Below are positions 45,085-55,800 of a stretch of 64,000 nt of DNA, one piece after another (within the stretch, counting starts at the first letter, position 1; every line of letters begins with the position of its first letter). The DNA comes from Bacillus sp. RAR_GA_16 (GTDB lineage Bacteria; Bacillota; Bacilli; Bacillales; Guptibacillaceae): positions 62,001 through 126,000 of the forward strand of contig NZ_JAIUKZ010000010.1 of the NCBI RefSeq assembly GCF_020165985.1, read 5' to 3'. A program made the position numbers and the translations under genes. The notes below the pieces were generated by a model. That model made no database searches. It had not been told where the DNA came from and was given only the letters and a program-made list of their open reading frames with translations.

Positions 45085-45960
45085 TTATCTTTTTCTTATT
45101 TCATTACGTAACGTGCCAATTCCTTCTATCGTTATTTCAATGACGTCCCTATCCATAAGATATTTAGGAGGATTGAATCCTTTTCCAACTCCCGCTGGTG
45201 TTCCAGTCGCAATAATATCACCAGGCTCTAACGTCATGCCTTTGGAAAGAACATGGATTAGCTCAGGGATTGTGAAAATAAAATCGGATGTATTCCCGTT
45301 TTGTCTTACTTCTCCATTTACTTTCGTCACGATTGAAAGGTCATGCGGCTCAGGAACCGCTGAGGTATGTAAGACAACTGGACCCATTGGACAAGAATCA
45401 TCTAGACTTTTACCTATGAAAAATTGCCCGTGTTTTTTTTGAAGATCTCGTGCGGTAAGATCATTGATGATTGTATAGCCAAACACATAGTCCATCGCGT
45501 CATCCTTGCTTATTCCTTTACCTTTCTTACCAATTACAACAGCAAGCTCACCTTCGTAATCAAGCGTTTCAGATAATTCCTTTTCAAACGTGAGAACGCG
45601 ATTAGGAGCAGAGACCGTTGTTGGCGCTTTCGTAAAAATCATCGGGTGTAGCGGGATATCTTTTTCACTTCCCATTTCAATCGCATGGTCACGATAATTT
45701 TTTCCGACACAGATAATATTTTTAGCTGGTCTCGTAATAGGAGCTAGGATCTCCACACTTTCAACTGAATGAACGTATTGAGCTGAAAGGTTATCAAGCT
45801 GATCAAGCACAGGTGCACCGTGTTGAATAAACGTTTGTAAATCTGGCAAGTCCATCCCCTGATCAAGATAGTAGTCTTTTAAGTTAACAATCTGCTGATT
45901 CTCTTCATCTAAAATCCCAAATCCAAATTCTTCTTTTGCTTGAAATGAAACAAATTTCAT
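45085..45960 (-). CDS. yisK: Fumarylacetoacetate hydrolase family protein (YisK)
   Basis: A 291-residue FAH-family protein. The catalytic domain has 'ICVGKNYRDHAIEMG', 'DYEGELAVVIGKKGKG' (metal-binding glutamates), 'GYTIINDLTARDLQKKHGQ', and 'MTLEPGDIIATGTPAGVG'. Bacillus YisK is reported to be an oxaloacetate decarboxylase that also interacts with the cell-wall scaffold Mbl; the role here is inferred by homology. ATG 45960 lies downstream of AAAGGAG; GTG 45972 is too close to that site. Confidence 0.88.
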   Translation of the reverse strand: MKFVSFQAKEEFGFGILDEENQQIVNLKDYYLDQGMDLPDLQTFIQHGAPVLDQLDNLSAQYVHSVESVEILAPITRPAKNIICVGKNYRDHAIEMGSEKDIPLHPMIFTKAPTTVSAPNRVLTFEKELSETLDYEGELAVVIGKKGKGISKDDAMDYVFGYTIINDLTARDLQKKHGQFFIGKSLDDSCPMGPVVLHTSAVPEPHDLSIVTKVNGEVRQNGNTSDFIFTIPELIHVLSKGMTLEPGDIIATGTPAGVGKGFNPPKYLMDRDVIEITIEGIGTLRNEIRKR

Positions 45961-46087
45961 AAAACGAACCACTCCTTTGCATTTAGAAATAGATTCTGAA
46001 CATTACACCTATTATGACATGAATGGGCTTTTCATTTCACGAATTGTTCGTTAATAAAGTGACGATTCGATAAAAGATTGCAAACAA

Positions 46088-46113
46088 AAAGACCTGTATG
46101 ACTACAGGTCTTT
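46088..46113 (-). terminator. Terminator of the HlyD-like gene
   Basis: On the minus strand AAAGACCTGTA / TACAGGTCTTT, loop TGAC or similar, followed by T5. Confidence 0.88.
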
Positions 46114-46117
46114 CCGC

Positions 46118-47296
46118 TCATCCTTTGCTTTCGTTATCCGGATCCGGAGCAGGCTTCTCTTCTTCTTCTGTTTCTTTCTTCTGATCTTGTTTCTCAGAAA
46201 GCAATTCTGTAAAAGCTTCTCTAGGCTCAGTTAAAACCTTTTCCTTTAAGTTCAGACCTGAAAGGATTTCAACCTGACCATCTTCCATTCGTCCTTGCTC
46301 TACTTTTCGTAAATGAATTTCATCTTTTTCAAAAACGACGACATAACTCTTATCATCTGTTTCAATGATGCTTTCTTCAGGGACAGACGGTGCATTGGTA
46401 TTTTGATGGAGAGGAACGTCAATAACCACGTGCGTTCCGACCTTCATGTCATGATCTTCACTTAACATGACGTTAAAGTGATACATACTAAGACCTGTTT
46501 CTTCCTTTACTTCGTAAGGTCGATCTTCGAGAATTGTAATACGTCCTTTAGCGGGTTGCCCAGGATAAGCTGCTGAACGAATGATAACTTCCTGATCAAC
46601 GGCAAGTGTAGGATAGTCTATTTCGTTAACAGCTCCTTGTACGGTTAAGTCTTTCGATAATACTTTGACCACGGCCTCTCCATCTTCAGGCGTTCGATTC
46701 ACTTCCTCTACCACACCATTAACCGTGGCATCAACGGAAGTATCAGCTTTATTCGTTTCAGCTTCTGCAATTTGACGCTCCAACTCTTTTACGTCTAGCT
46801 CAGCTAGCCTTTTCTTATACTCGGTATCTCTTATTTGCTCCTCAACATCAAGCTGCAATTGAAGCTTTTGATCATCTTCAAGATCTTCATTAGACGCAAT
46901 GCGCGACGACTGAGATGAAAGATCACTAAGCTGATCCTCAAGTACGGAAACGGCTGTTTCTGCCTTGTTCAGCTGTGACTTTAAGTCTGATTCATCAATA
47001 GTCTTACTTTCTTCATATTCGAAAAGAGAAGTTCCTGTTGACACCTCATCCCCTTCATCCACAAGAACATTTGATACTTTTCCTCGTGAAGCTTGATAAA
47101 AATAAGACTCTTCCAATTCTGGAATGAGAACTCCTTCAAACGTCACAAGTTCTTCATATGTTTTTCCTTTTACCGTAACGGTTTCAAGCTTCTTTTCCCC
47201 TGCAATGACACTTTGAATGATCAAGGTGTTAACGGTAATAAAAAGAAGCAGGATAAGCGTAGCGCTAATACTAATCCAAAGTGACTTACGATTCAC
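46118..47296 (-). CDS. HlyD/YknX-like membrane-fusion adaptor
   Basis: A 392-residue adaptor: one N-terminal membrane helix (~8-30, 'LWISISATLILLLFITVNTL'), a first lipoyl half ('GKVSNVLVDEGDEVSTGTSLFEYE'), a long coiled-coil hairpin (~115-195, 'LKSQLNKAETAVSVLEDQL'), a second lipoyl half ('NGVVEEVNRTPEDGEAVVKVL'), a beta-barrel, and an acidic tail. It resembles YknX, the adaptor of the YknWXYZ peptide-toxin resistance pump. GTG 47296 follows GGAGGG. The Yip1-type gene directly upstream is its partner; no ABC subunits follow. Confidence 0.8.
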   Translation of the reverse strand: MNRKSLWISISATLILLLFITVNTLIIQSVIAGEKKLETVTVKGKTYEELVTFEGVLIPELEESYFYQASRGKVSNVLVDEGDEVSTGTSLFEYEESKTIDESDLKSQLNKAETAVSVLEDQLSDLSSQSSRIASNEDLEDDQKLQLQLDVEEQIRDTEYKKRLAELDVKELERQIAEAETNKADTSVDATVNGVVEEVNRTPEDGEAVVKVLSKDLTVQGAVNEIDYPTLAVDQEVIIRSAAYPGQPAKGRITILEDRPYEVKEETGLSMYHFNVMLSEDHDMKVGTHVVIDVPLHQNTNAPSVPEESIIETDDKSYVVVFEKDEIHLRKVEQGRMEDGQVEILSGLNLKEKVLTEPREAFTELLSEKQDQKKETEEEEKPAPDPDNESKG

Positions 47297-47316
47297 GTTA
47301 TGACCCTCCACCTTTT

Positions 47317-47967
47317 TCAAAATGCCGTCCTCATGTATGCAATGATCGCCGCTATTACTAGATTTAATGCGACCGTCCAAAAAATGACATACCCTTTTGA
47401 AATTGATGCGCTCTGTCTAATTGCGGCATACTGAACAAATGTCCCCCACGCTAAAAAAAGTGACAGACTATAGCTAAAATATAACCAGAATGGGATATTT
47501 GTTACTAGATCAACGTATACCCCCAGGCTATAAGGAGAAACGAGCGAAGGCTCGTGAAGAAATGGAATAAATGGTAATTGAAGAAGCATACCAATTAACA
47601 GAATAAAGACAACATAGCTATGTATGTAGGCAAGTCTTTTAAAGCCAACCTGCTGAAAAAATGGCCAGTAAAGGAGCGCTCCTCCTAACACGATGACACT
47701 CATTGTTAGAACGCCAAGCAAGCCGTCTGTGATTACTTCACTTAGGACAAAAAGCAAGCGGTCATCGGATGCAATCCCTGTATACTCCGGCATGTCCCCA
47801 GCGTATTTGATGTTCATAAACGATGTAAATCCAAAGATAATAAACGAAAAAATGGCAAGTAATATGATGCGCCACCACGATCCTTTCAACCGATAAGCGG
47901 ATTGAAGCGGCCGAAAGTGTGAAAAAGGTTTAATGCTTCCTAAAACTAGTCTCATCGAATGCGACAT
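47317..47967 (-). CDS. Yip1-domain membrane protein (YknW-like)
   Basis: A 216-residue protein with five predicted helices ('IILLAIFSFIIFGFTSFM', 'GVLTMSVIVLGGALLYWPFF', 'HSYVVFILLIGMLL', 'FSYSLSLFLAWGTFV', 'VALNLVIAAIIAYM'), fitting Yip1 domain proteins such as YknW. YknW-type partners assemble the pump of the HlyD-like protein encoded 20 bases downstream. AGGAGG is 7 bases before the ATG. Confidence 0.72.
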   Translation of the reverse strand: MSHSMRLVLGSIKPFSHFRPLQSAYRLKGSWWRIILLAIFSFIIFGFTSFMNIKYAGDMPEYTGIASDDRLLFVLSEVITDGLLGVLTMSVIVLGGALLYWPFFQQVGFKRLAYIHSYVVFILLIGMLLQLPFIPFLHEPSLVSPYSLGVYVDLVTNIPFWLYFSYSLSLFLAWGTFVQYAAIRQSASISKGYVIFWTVALNLVIAAIIAYMRTAF

Positions 47968-48053
47968 CCATGTTCCTCCTATGTAAGTTACCTCAACTAC
48001 TATTCATATTTTTACATAAACTCTCGTATTTTGACAGTATCTTTCAAGAAAAA

Positions 48054-48088
48054 AAGAGAAAACATATCCTTTCAGATCGTTTTCTCTT
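48054..48088 (-). terminator. Terminator of sbcC
   Basis: On the minus strand AAGAGAAAAC / GTTTTCTCTT with a ~15-base loop, then seven T. It lies beyond the phased GGCTAA array. Confidence 0.8.
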
Positions 48089-48154
48089 ATTAATGAACAC
48101 TTGGCCAAGCCTAGCGATGGCTTCATACGGTTACTGAGATGACCATGTTACTTT

Positions 48155-48245
48155 TATTGGCTAAATCCGTGATATATTAGCCATTTTTTATTTTTATTGT
48201 CTAAACTCGTAAAATAAAGGCTAAAATGAACACTTTATTGGCTAA
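48155..48245 (-). repeat. Phased array of five TATTGGCTAA motifs
   Basis: Units start at 48155 (TATTGGCTAA), 48175 (TATTAGCCAT), 48195 (TATTGTCTAA), 48215 (TAAAGGCTAA) and 48236 (TATTGGCTAA), spaced 20, 20, 20 and 21 bp, with unconserved A/T-rich spacers. It lies in the sbcC 3' untranslated region, before the terminator, and also in the upstream region of the yip1-like gene. The 307-bp gap 47968-48275 holds no gene. Confidence 0.82.
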
Positions 48246-48275
48246 CAAGAATCATTCTTACATCCAACCGACTAG

Positions 48276-51200
48276 TTACAAGGTTTCCAACTCAATTCGA
48301 CTGCCTCGTCCTGACGGTTCAGAAGGAGAAACAATTACTTTTCTCGGAAGTCTTGCCCTTAGTTCAGGCACGTGGCTAATCACACCTACGGATAAGCTCT
48401 CATTCTGTAACTTTTCAAGTGCTGTAATGACCGTATCTAATAAAGATTCATCAAGGGTTCCGAATCCTTCATCGAGGAAGAAAAATTGTAGTGGGTGTGC
48501 GCCTCTTAATTGAATTTGACCGGAGAGGGCAAGCGCAAGTGCCAGAGAAGTTAAGAACGTTTCCCCACCAGATAACGTGGATACAGGTCGCTTTACACCA
48601 CCATTCGCATCATCACGGATCAGGAAACCACCGCCGGAATCAACCTCAATTGCATATCTCTGTGAGGTAAGATCACCAAGCTTTTGTGAGGCATCGAGGC
48701 TAACTTGTTCAAGCTGCTCCGAAGCAATAAACTCAACAAAACTATTTCCTCGGAAAACAGTTTGCAGCTTACCAAGCTTTTCGAGATCTTCACTGACAGA
48801 TTTACGAAGCGTCTCAAGATCCATGTATCGTTCATGCCGCTTTGTTACGTCTTCTAAATGATGTTGCGCAGCTGCAAACCGAGAAAGCGTTTCTTCCCGC
48901 ACGAGACCTGCTTGCTCCGCGTGGTTGATTGTTTCCTTATAAGAGTCTTCTGAGATCCCTCTTCCAGCAAGCTTTTCGTTCACCTCATTAATAGAATACG
49001 CTGTTTGAATCCATTCCTGTCGATACGTTTCCACACACTTTTCCCAACTAATTTTCTGTTCCCGAGGTACTTCCGCATCGCGTATTTGAGAGCGGTTTTC
49101 AAAAATAGAATCTCCTTCAGCCGATTCATACGTTTCAACTGCTTTCTTTAATCGAAGTTGAGCATCGCTATAATAGTTTTCATCAGCCGCAGCTCGTCTT
49201 TCAGCTTGCTGATATCGTTCTTCAGCTTGTTGGAATTGCTCGAGGGCATTTTTTTCAGCTTGACGAATGGCATTGAGAAGTTCTTTTACCTGAGATAATC
49301 CTTCTTGGGCAGTGGTATCTCCTACGAGAGTTTTGTACTCCGCCTTAGCTTTATGAATTTGTTCAGAAAGCTGCTGAATGGCGCTTGTTAACTCTACCTT
49401 TCGAACAGAATGCTGCTGCATCTTTTCTTGAAGCTCCTGAACATGTTGCTCTTTTGCTTCAATGTAGGGACCACTTTTCGCAAGCCTGTCACGAATCACA
49501 TTTGCTTGTTGGTCCATTTTTTCAATGTGATTCATTTCCGCTTTAATTTCTTCAATGGACAGAGAGATTTCCTTCTGAATCGTTCCTTCTATCGACTCCA
49601 TTTCTTTCTTCAAGCTCGTTCGTTTCTCATTCTTTGAATCGAGATCCTTCTGAATTTGCGTTAGTTGATAACGATACTCTGTCACCTTTGACTGCTTCTC
49701 TTGCATATTCTTTCCTGTGTGTTTGATTTTCTCTTCTAATTCACGAAAGTCTTGAGTAAGTGACTTCATCTCTGTCATTAACTCTTCTGCTGAAAGGTTA
49801 CGCTTCACTTCAGCCAGATCATCCTTCTGAACAAGAGTCAGGTCTTCTTGTGCTGTCATCGTATCAGATGTTTGTTCTAACTGATACTGAAGCTGATTCG
49901 CTGATTGAAGCATATCTTTTAACCTTTCACGCGTTTGTTCCTTTTGATGCAGAAGTTCATTTATTTCCTCTGTTTGATCATCACCATCTGCCAAATCAAC
50001 ATGCTCTGTCGCACCACAAACCGGGCAAGCGTCGCCATCTTCTAATCCTTTTGCAAGACGAATAGCAATCGCATGCGTTCGGCTTTCTTCTAATTTACGC
50101 TGTCCCAGCGCAATATCTTCTTGAACTGTTCGAATACGCTGTTCGAGCGTGAGTTTATGGGAGGAAACAGCATGGTAAATGGAGAATACAGCTTGATAGT
50201 AACCTATATAGCGCTCCCTTAACTGCTCAACATCTTTCTCCAGTTCTTCGTAAACAGGGTGAAGTCGCTTTTGCTCGCTAATTTGTTTCTCTTCTTCTCC
50301 ACGAATCGATTCACTCTGTTTATTAAGGGATTGAAACTCCTGCTTCAAGCTTTGAGCTCTCCCCATTTTCTTTCGTTTTTCTGGCGTGACCTGAAGGTTG
50401 GATAGTTCGTCATTTAAATCAGACTGAAGTGTGCGCGCCTTTTTTAAATCCTGTTGGGCTTTCGTCGTTTCTTCTTCCACCACTTTCGCCTTTTGGTCAT
50501 GCGATGAAGACTGCTCTTCCCGGTCTTTTAATTGATTGCTAACCTGATTGATTTCGCTTTCTAGCGCTAATCCTCGTTCAAGGTCATTTAGTTGTTTGAT
50601 GAGGAGCGGCTCTTCTTTCTCTTTCTTCGTTCGCTTATCCTCGTAGTTATTTTTAGAGGACTGGTACAAGGATTTCATTTCACTTAGAACACGTTTCGTC
50701 TCTTCAAATCGGAGCTTCGCATCTTGAACTTCTTTCTCAGTCGCTTCCACTGCATCGAGATATGGTTTTATTTGAGCTGCCGCAGTTGCTTGAGTGATCT
50801 TTTCTTCTAGTGCATTGATTTCATCCTGCCCTTGTGCAAGCGAAGTTTTTTTCGTTTGAAGATCAACAAGCTGTTGTTGAAGGTTCCAGATTTCAATCAC
50901 TTGTTCCTTTTCCTTTTCAGCTAAAAGAAGGTCTTCTTTCGCTTTTTGAGCTGCTTGATCTGCTGTATTTACAGCTTCCTTCGCTTCTTTTAGAAATTCT
51001 TTTGAGGCATCACCGAGGCCTGTCTGCTCTGCGGTCACTTCATTTAATTGATGCTTTTTCTCATCCACTCTAGCTCTAAGACGTCGATTAAACTGATCCC
51101 CATATTTTTCAAGCTGAAAGAGACGTTGAAGCATCTGTCTTCTTTCCGTTCCTTTTAACGATAAAAACTCCGCAAATTTCCCCTGTGGTAGAACAACAGC

Positions 51201-51626
51201 ACGTGTAAAGTCATCAATCGTTAAGCCGAGAATTTCCTGAATTCTTTGTGAAACATCACGGTCTTTATCCGCGAGCACGGTATTCTCTTCTCCTATTTCA
51301 ATCAGACGTGAATTAGCAGAACGAATCGATACATCGCCTGAACGCTTATACGTGCGCTCCACACGGTAGCTTAAATCGCTTAATGCGAACGTAAAAGAGA
51401 CAGACAGCGTATCTTCCGCATGGTTCATGATCCCCTGAGTGTTATTTGTTGCCCGCTCCACTTTCCCATATAGAGCGAGGGTCATTGCATCAAGTAGAGA
51501 GGATTTTCCACTTCCTGTCGGACCAAAAATCCCGAAAATCCCTCCCTGACAAAGCGTTTCAAAGTCTATTTCTTGCTTTTCACGAAAACTATGCAGTCCT
51601 GAAACGGATAAGGTAATCGGTCTCAT
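48276..51626 (-). CDS. sbcC: Exonuclease subunit SbcC
   Basis: A 1116-residue SMC-like ATPase. Walker A 'GPTGSGKSSLLDAMTLAL' (~35), long coiled coils on both sides of a zinc-hook 'CPVCGA' (~535), and C-terminal signature 'STLSGGETFLTSLALALALSGQ' plus 'FFLDEGFGTLDE'. With SbcD it forms the SbcCD (Mre11/Rad50) nuclease that trims hairpins and blocked ends. AAAGGGG precedes the ATG, 15 bases after the sbcD stop. Confidence 0.96.
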   Translation of the reverse strand: MRPITLSVSGLHSFREKQEIDFETLCQGGIFGIFGPTGSGKSSLLDAMTLALYGKVERATNNTQGIMNHAEDTLSVSFTFALSDLSYRVERTYKRSGDVSIRSANSRLIEIGEENTVLADKDRDVSQRIQEILGLTIDDFTRAVVLPQGKFAEFLSLKGTERRQMLQRLFQLEKYGDQFNRRLRARVDEKKHQLNEVTAEQTGLGDASKEFLKEAKEAVNTADQAAQKAKEDLLLAEKEKEQVIEIWNLQQQLVDLQTKKTSLAQGQDEINALEEKITQATAAAQIKPYLDAVEATEKEVQDAKLRFEETKRVLSEMKSLYQSSKNNYEDKRTKKEKEEPLLIKQLNDLERGLALESEINQVSNQLKDREEQSSSHDQKAKVVEEETTKAQQDLKKARTLQSDLNDELSNLQVTPEKRKKMGRAQSLKQEFQSLNKQSESIRGEEEKQISEQKRLHPVYEELEKDVEQLRERYIGYYQAVFSIYHAVSSHKLTLEQRIRTVQEDIALGQRKLEESRTHAIAIRLAKGLEDGDACPVCGATEHVDLADGDDQTEEINELLHQKEQTRERLKDMLQSANQLQYQLEQTSDTMTAQEDLTLVQKDDLAEVKRNLSAEELMTEMKSLTQDFRELEEKIKHTGKNMQEKQSKVTEYRYQLTQIQKDLDSKNEKRTSLKKEMESIEGTIQKEISLSIEEIKAEMNHIEKMDQQANVIRDRLAKSGPYIEAKEQHVQELQEKMQQHSVRKVELTSAIQQLSEQIHKAKAEYKTLVGDTTAQEGLSQVKELLNAIRQAEKNALEQFQQAEERYQQAERRAAADENYYSDAQLRLKKAVETYESAEGDSIFENRSQIRDAEVPREQKISWEKCVETYRQEWIQTAYSINEVNEKLAGRGISEDSYKETINHAEQAGLVREETLSRFAAAQHHLEDVTKRHERYMDLETLRKSVSEDLEKLGKLQTVFRGNSFVEFIASEQLEQVSLDASQKLGDLTSQRYAIEVDSGGGFLIRDDANGGVKRPVSTLSGGETFLTSLALALALSGQIQLRGAHPLQFFFLDEGFGTLDESLLDTVITALEKLQNESLSVGVISHVPELRARLPRKVIVSPSEPSGRGSRIELETL

Positions 51627-51641
51627 GTTCTAACCCCTTTC

Positions 51642-52799
51642 TTACTCTTCGTCTTCTTGTGATAAATCTAGAAAAAGCTGCACAAGCTCATCATCTGGTT
51701 CCGCACCGTCCGTTTGCTTTTCATAAAACCGCTTAAACAGTTCCTCTATTGGTAAATTGGCATATGAGACTTCTCTCTGTTCTTCTTTCTTTTTGAAAAC
51801 AGGTCTTATATGTATAAAGCCTTTATGTTGACTGCGAAGCCAGTGAATTTCTTCAATCGAGAGCGTATCATTTAAATGAACTTCAAGATCGATCCACGCA
51901 TCCAGATCTTTTTCTTCTTCAAGCCATGTGTACACTTGTTCTATTCCTTCTTTCGCGATCCAGCGCACGAGCGGTTTACCAGATTGCAAAGGTATTTCAC
52001 TAATATGGGCAAGCCCTTTCGGCTCCACATCAATGATTGTCACGGATTTCGCTTGGTTTGCTTCCGAAAAGCTATAAGCAAGTGGTGAGCCGGAATAGCG
52101 AGCAAGTGCAGAACCTTTTGTAATCGTTTGTGGGCGGTGTAAATGTCCAAGTGCTACATATTGCGCCTGTTCAGGTAATGAATTCGCTGAAACTGTATAA
52201 GCTCCACCAACTTGAATTGGCCTTTCTGAATCACTTTCACGGCTTCCTGCCACGTAAATATGACTCATCGCAATATGAACGGCCTCCTCGTTTCCAGCCT
52301 CCGCTAAATCGCTAAACAGCTTCTTCACTCGATCATCATAAGCTAGCTGTAGCGCATCTTCTTCCTGACCTTCTGTTAAGCATTCGTTGAGACGTGATTC
52401 CGACGGGTAAGGAAGAGCTGCGATGGATAGATGTTGTCCATTTCGAACCGTTACTTCAACCGGTTTTGTTGTCGGGAATCCAATAATCGTTATGCCGCTA
52501 GTATGCGCAAGAGGACGGGCTGCTGATAACCGTTCTGGATTATCGTGATTACCAGAAATAATAATGAGGGGCCGTTCACCACGACTTGTTAATTTCACAG
52601 CCGCATCATAAAAAAGGGTTTCTGCGGCTGCGGGTGGATTAACAGTATCAAATACGTCACCGGCCATCAAAATGGCGTCTACATTTTCTTCTTCCGCAAT
52701 GGTTTGCAGCTCTTCCAGAAATTCACGCTGTTCAGGAAGACGGCTTCTGCCTTCTAATGTTTTGCCGAGATGCCAGTCAGCCGTATGAAGCAATTTCAT
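51642..52799 (-). CDS. sbcD: Exonuclease subunit SbcD
   Basis: A 385-residue Mre11-type metallophosphoesterase: 'LLHTADWHLGKTLEG', 'AILMAGDVFDTVNPP', 'IIISGNHDNPERLS', 'IAMSHIYV' and 'YVALGHLHRPQ' give the metal ligands. It is the nuclease of SbcCD. ATG 52799 follows AAGGAG at 8 bases; GTG 52808 three codons earlier overlaps that site. Confidence 0.95.
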   Translation of the reverse strand: MKLLHTADWHLGKTLEGRSRLPEQREFLEELQTIAEEENVDAILMAGDVFDTVNPPAAAETLFYDAAVKLTSRGERPLIIISGNHDNPERLSAARPLAHTSGITIIGFPTTKPVEVTVRNGQHLSIAALPYPSESRLNECLTEGQEEDALQLAYDDRVKKLFSDLAEAGNEEAVHIAMSHIYVAGSRESDSERPIQVGGAYTVSANSLPEQAQYVALGHLHRPQTITKGSALARYSGSPLAYSFSEANQAKSVTIIDVEPKGLAHISEIPLQSGKPLVRWIAKEGIEQVYTWLEEEKDLDAWIDLEVHLNDTLSIEEIHWLRSQHKGFIHIRPVFKKKEEQREVSYANLPIEELFKRFYEKQTDGAEPDDELVQLFLDLSQEDEE

Positions 52800-52839
52800 G
52801 TCTTTCACTCCTTATCGTATAGTTAGATTGAATGGAAGA

Positions 52840-52860
52840 AGCCGGACATTTGCCCGGCTA
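52840..52860 (-). terminator. Weak hairpin between addA and sbcD
   Basis: AGCCGG / CCGGCT with a ~8-base loop follows the addA stop on the minus strand, with only TCTTCC after it, so partial read-through into sbcD is likely. Confidence 0.5.
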
Positions 52861-52863
52861 TTT

Positions 52864-55800
52864 TTAATCGATTAAGAGTGACCTGCCACCATCAAAGAAG
52901 AAAAGAATTTTCTCTTTGCATGGCAGCCCCCAGATCTCATTAATCGCTTTTTCATATAGTTGAAGCTGGATTGTATAACGACGTTTCATTGTTTCCATTG
53001 CTTGATCTTCTGAAGAAAAACGATTTTCGATCACATCTGTTTTATAATCGACCAAAAGCAATTCTCCATGTTGATCGCGCAGAATACAGTCAATAACACC
53101 CTGCAATACGACAGTTTCGTTTTCTCCTTTGAACTCAGGATAAATCCATTTTGAATCAACACCTAGACTAAAAGGAACCTCTTTATAGATGTCGATGGCG
53201 CTTCTCATCTTTTCACCAAGATCCGAATCAATTAACTGTTTAATCTGCTTTACATCAATGGCTTGTGCTTGATCACTTGTTAGCAACTCTTTTGTTTCAA
53301 GCTTTGCGATTAATTCTTTAATATTTTTTTCCTCATGCTTCTCGTGCAGATCAATATGCTGCATTACGATGTGCATGGCGGTTCCACGCTCAGCAGGAGT
53401 TAGCTTTTTACTTTGGAGAAAGCGAGGACGTTCCTTTAGTGACTGGCTGAACCCTTTTACGAGGCGATCGTCACTACGTTCATCCTGAAAAATTTCACGC
53501 TGGCGCTTTACTTCCGTTACGGATTGCTTTGATCTTGTTTCAGCAGCTGCTTGATGTGGATACGTCCAATTCAAACGGTCGTTCACAATGTCCTTAAAAA
53601 CACTCTCTTCAGGAATAGGTTCTTTCCTCTGAAGGAGTTTCTCATATTCTTCGTGTTTCTTCACGTCTTCTGATTCAATTTGAGAGAAATCAGAAGCATG
53701 ATGCAGCGTTAGAGACCACTTTGACGGATGCTGAAAAACTTCTTCATGCTTAGGAAACTGAACGACTCCTTCTGTCGTAGAGGAAAGATCCTGATGCCTT
53801 ATAATAGCTGGTCCAATCCAGCTTAAGTACGTTTTACTTGTGGAACGTTCATAATCGGAGAGGAGCCACTCTTCGCCTGGAGCTTCTGCCCAAGAAAGCA
53901 GCTCTTTCTCCCAATCATTCACCGTACCGACCAAAATCAATTTCTCTTTTGCTCTCGTTAAAGCAACGTATAGCACACGCATCTCTTCAGCTAATAGCTC
54001 CAGCTTCATTCGTTTTTGTAATGTGAAATACGGCAACGTCGGATAGCTAATTCGATTGATCGGATCAATGTATTTCGTTGCTAAGCCGAACTCCTTATGA
54101 AGGAGCATCTGATTGGCCATATCTCTCATATTAAATTGCTTTGCGATACCCGCTACAAAGACGACAGGAAATTCAAGTCCTTTACTTTTATGGATGGTCA
54201 TGACGCGAACGACATCTTCCTGTTCTCCTAATGCCCGTGCTGTTCCAAGGTCACTTCCTCGCTCTTTCATTCTGTCAATAAAGCGCAGAAAGCGAAACAA
54301 ACCACGGAAAGATGTTGCTTCATACTGTCTTGCACGATCATATAAGGCGCGCAAATTCGCCTGGCGCTGTAATCCAGCAGGCATTCCACCAACAAATTCA
54401 TAATAGTTCGTTTCACGATACAATTGCCAAATTAACTCACTTAACGAAGACTGTCTTGCTTGTTCTCGCCAACGATTCAGATCATCAATAAATCGAAGAA
54501 GCTTTTCTGAAAGCTCATTTGATTCTGTTTCACAATACACCTTTAAAGCTAGATAATAACTTGATTGTTTCTCATTAATTCGAATCAAGGCAAGCTCTTC
54601 TTCCGATAACCCAATAATTGGAGAACGGAGGACTGATGCAAGTGGGATATCCTGATAGGGATTATCAATAACATTCAGTAGACTCATCATAATCGCTACT
54701 TCTGTCGCCTCAAAATAGCCTGTAGCAAGGTCTGAATAAGATGGGATACCTGCCTCCTTCAATTCCTCCATCATAACGGGAGCCCAGCTTGAAGTAGCTC
54801 GCATTAAGATGACCATATCCCGATACTGAATCGGTCGCATGCGATCTTCTTTTCGATCATAGATTTTGGTGCGTTCGCTTTCGCTTTTTCCCATCATCGA
54901 TTTAATGTTGGATGCAATCAAACGTGCTTCAAGTTGAACTTTCTCAATCTCTTCTTCTTCGCTAGCGCTTTGATCGATGATATGAACTTCAGGAGTAACC
55001 GTTTGTGACTTTGGATAATCCGCTCCTGGAATGAGTTCTGCTGCACTGTCATAGTTAATTTCACCTACACGCTCATCCATAATTTGTTTAAAAATAAAGT
55101 TGGTACCATTTAGCACTTCCTCACGACTTCGAAAGTTTCGCGCAAGATCGATTCGTTTGGAAGGAGACTCGACAGTGCGACCAAACGATTTATATTTTTC
55201 AAGAAACAAGCCTGGTTCAGCCAGTCTAAATCGATAAATACTTTGTTTCACATCCCCTACCATAAAACGATTTCCGCCGTTTTCTGATGTTCGACTAATC
55301 GCATTTAGGATCGTTTCTTGTACAGAGTTTGTATCTTGATATTCATCAATAAGCACTTCAGCAAACTGCGTTTGGTATTCTTTCGCTGCACTTGAAGGAA
55401 TGGGGTTTTCTGGTGTAGATGCATCATCTAATAGGATAGAAAGACAGTAGTGTTCGAGATCACTATAGTCCACGAGCCCCTTTTCTTTCTTCAGCTCTGC
55501 ATACTTTTCTCTAAATTCATTCACGAGAGAAGCTAACGTTTCTAGAACAGGCGCAAGCTTCTGGATATCCTCCAGATACTCATGAGCTTCCCTTTGAAAA
55601 AGGTCTTCTTTCATGCTTTGAACGGTCTTCTTAACGCGGTCACGCATTCCTTTTACGGTATCAACGAGTTCGGGATCATACTGATCACCTTTGCATGGCT
55701 TTAACCGACCAAATGAAACAGTTTCAAACGCGGTTTTTAACGCTTCCCATGATTGGTTCGAAGCTTGAAGAAGCCCATTCACCATTTCGCGTTCAGCTTC

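Noticed and set aside
48089-48154. Small RNA between the sbcC terminator and the phased array
   Set aside because: No promoter-hairpin-terminator order is seen; the short matches look random.
49410-50065. Open frames on the plus strand inside sbcC, addA and addB
   Set aside because: They are antisense shadows of long coiled-coil genes, without ribosome binding sites or recognisable families.
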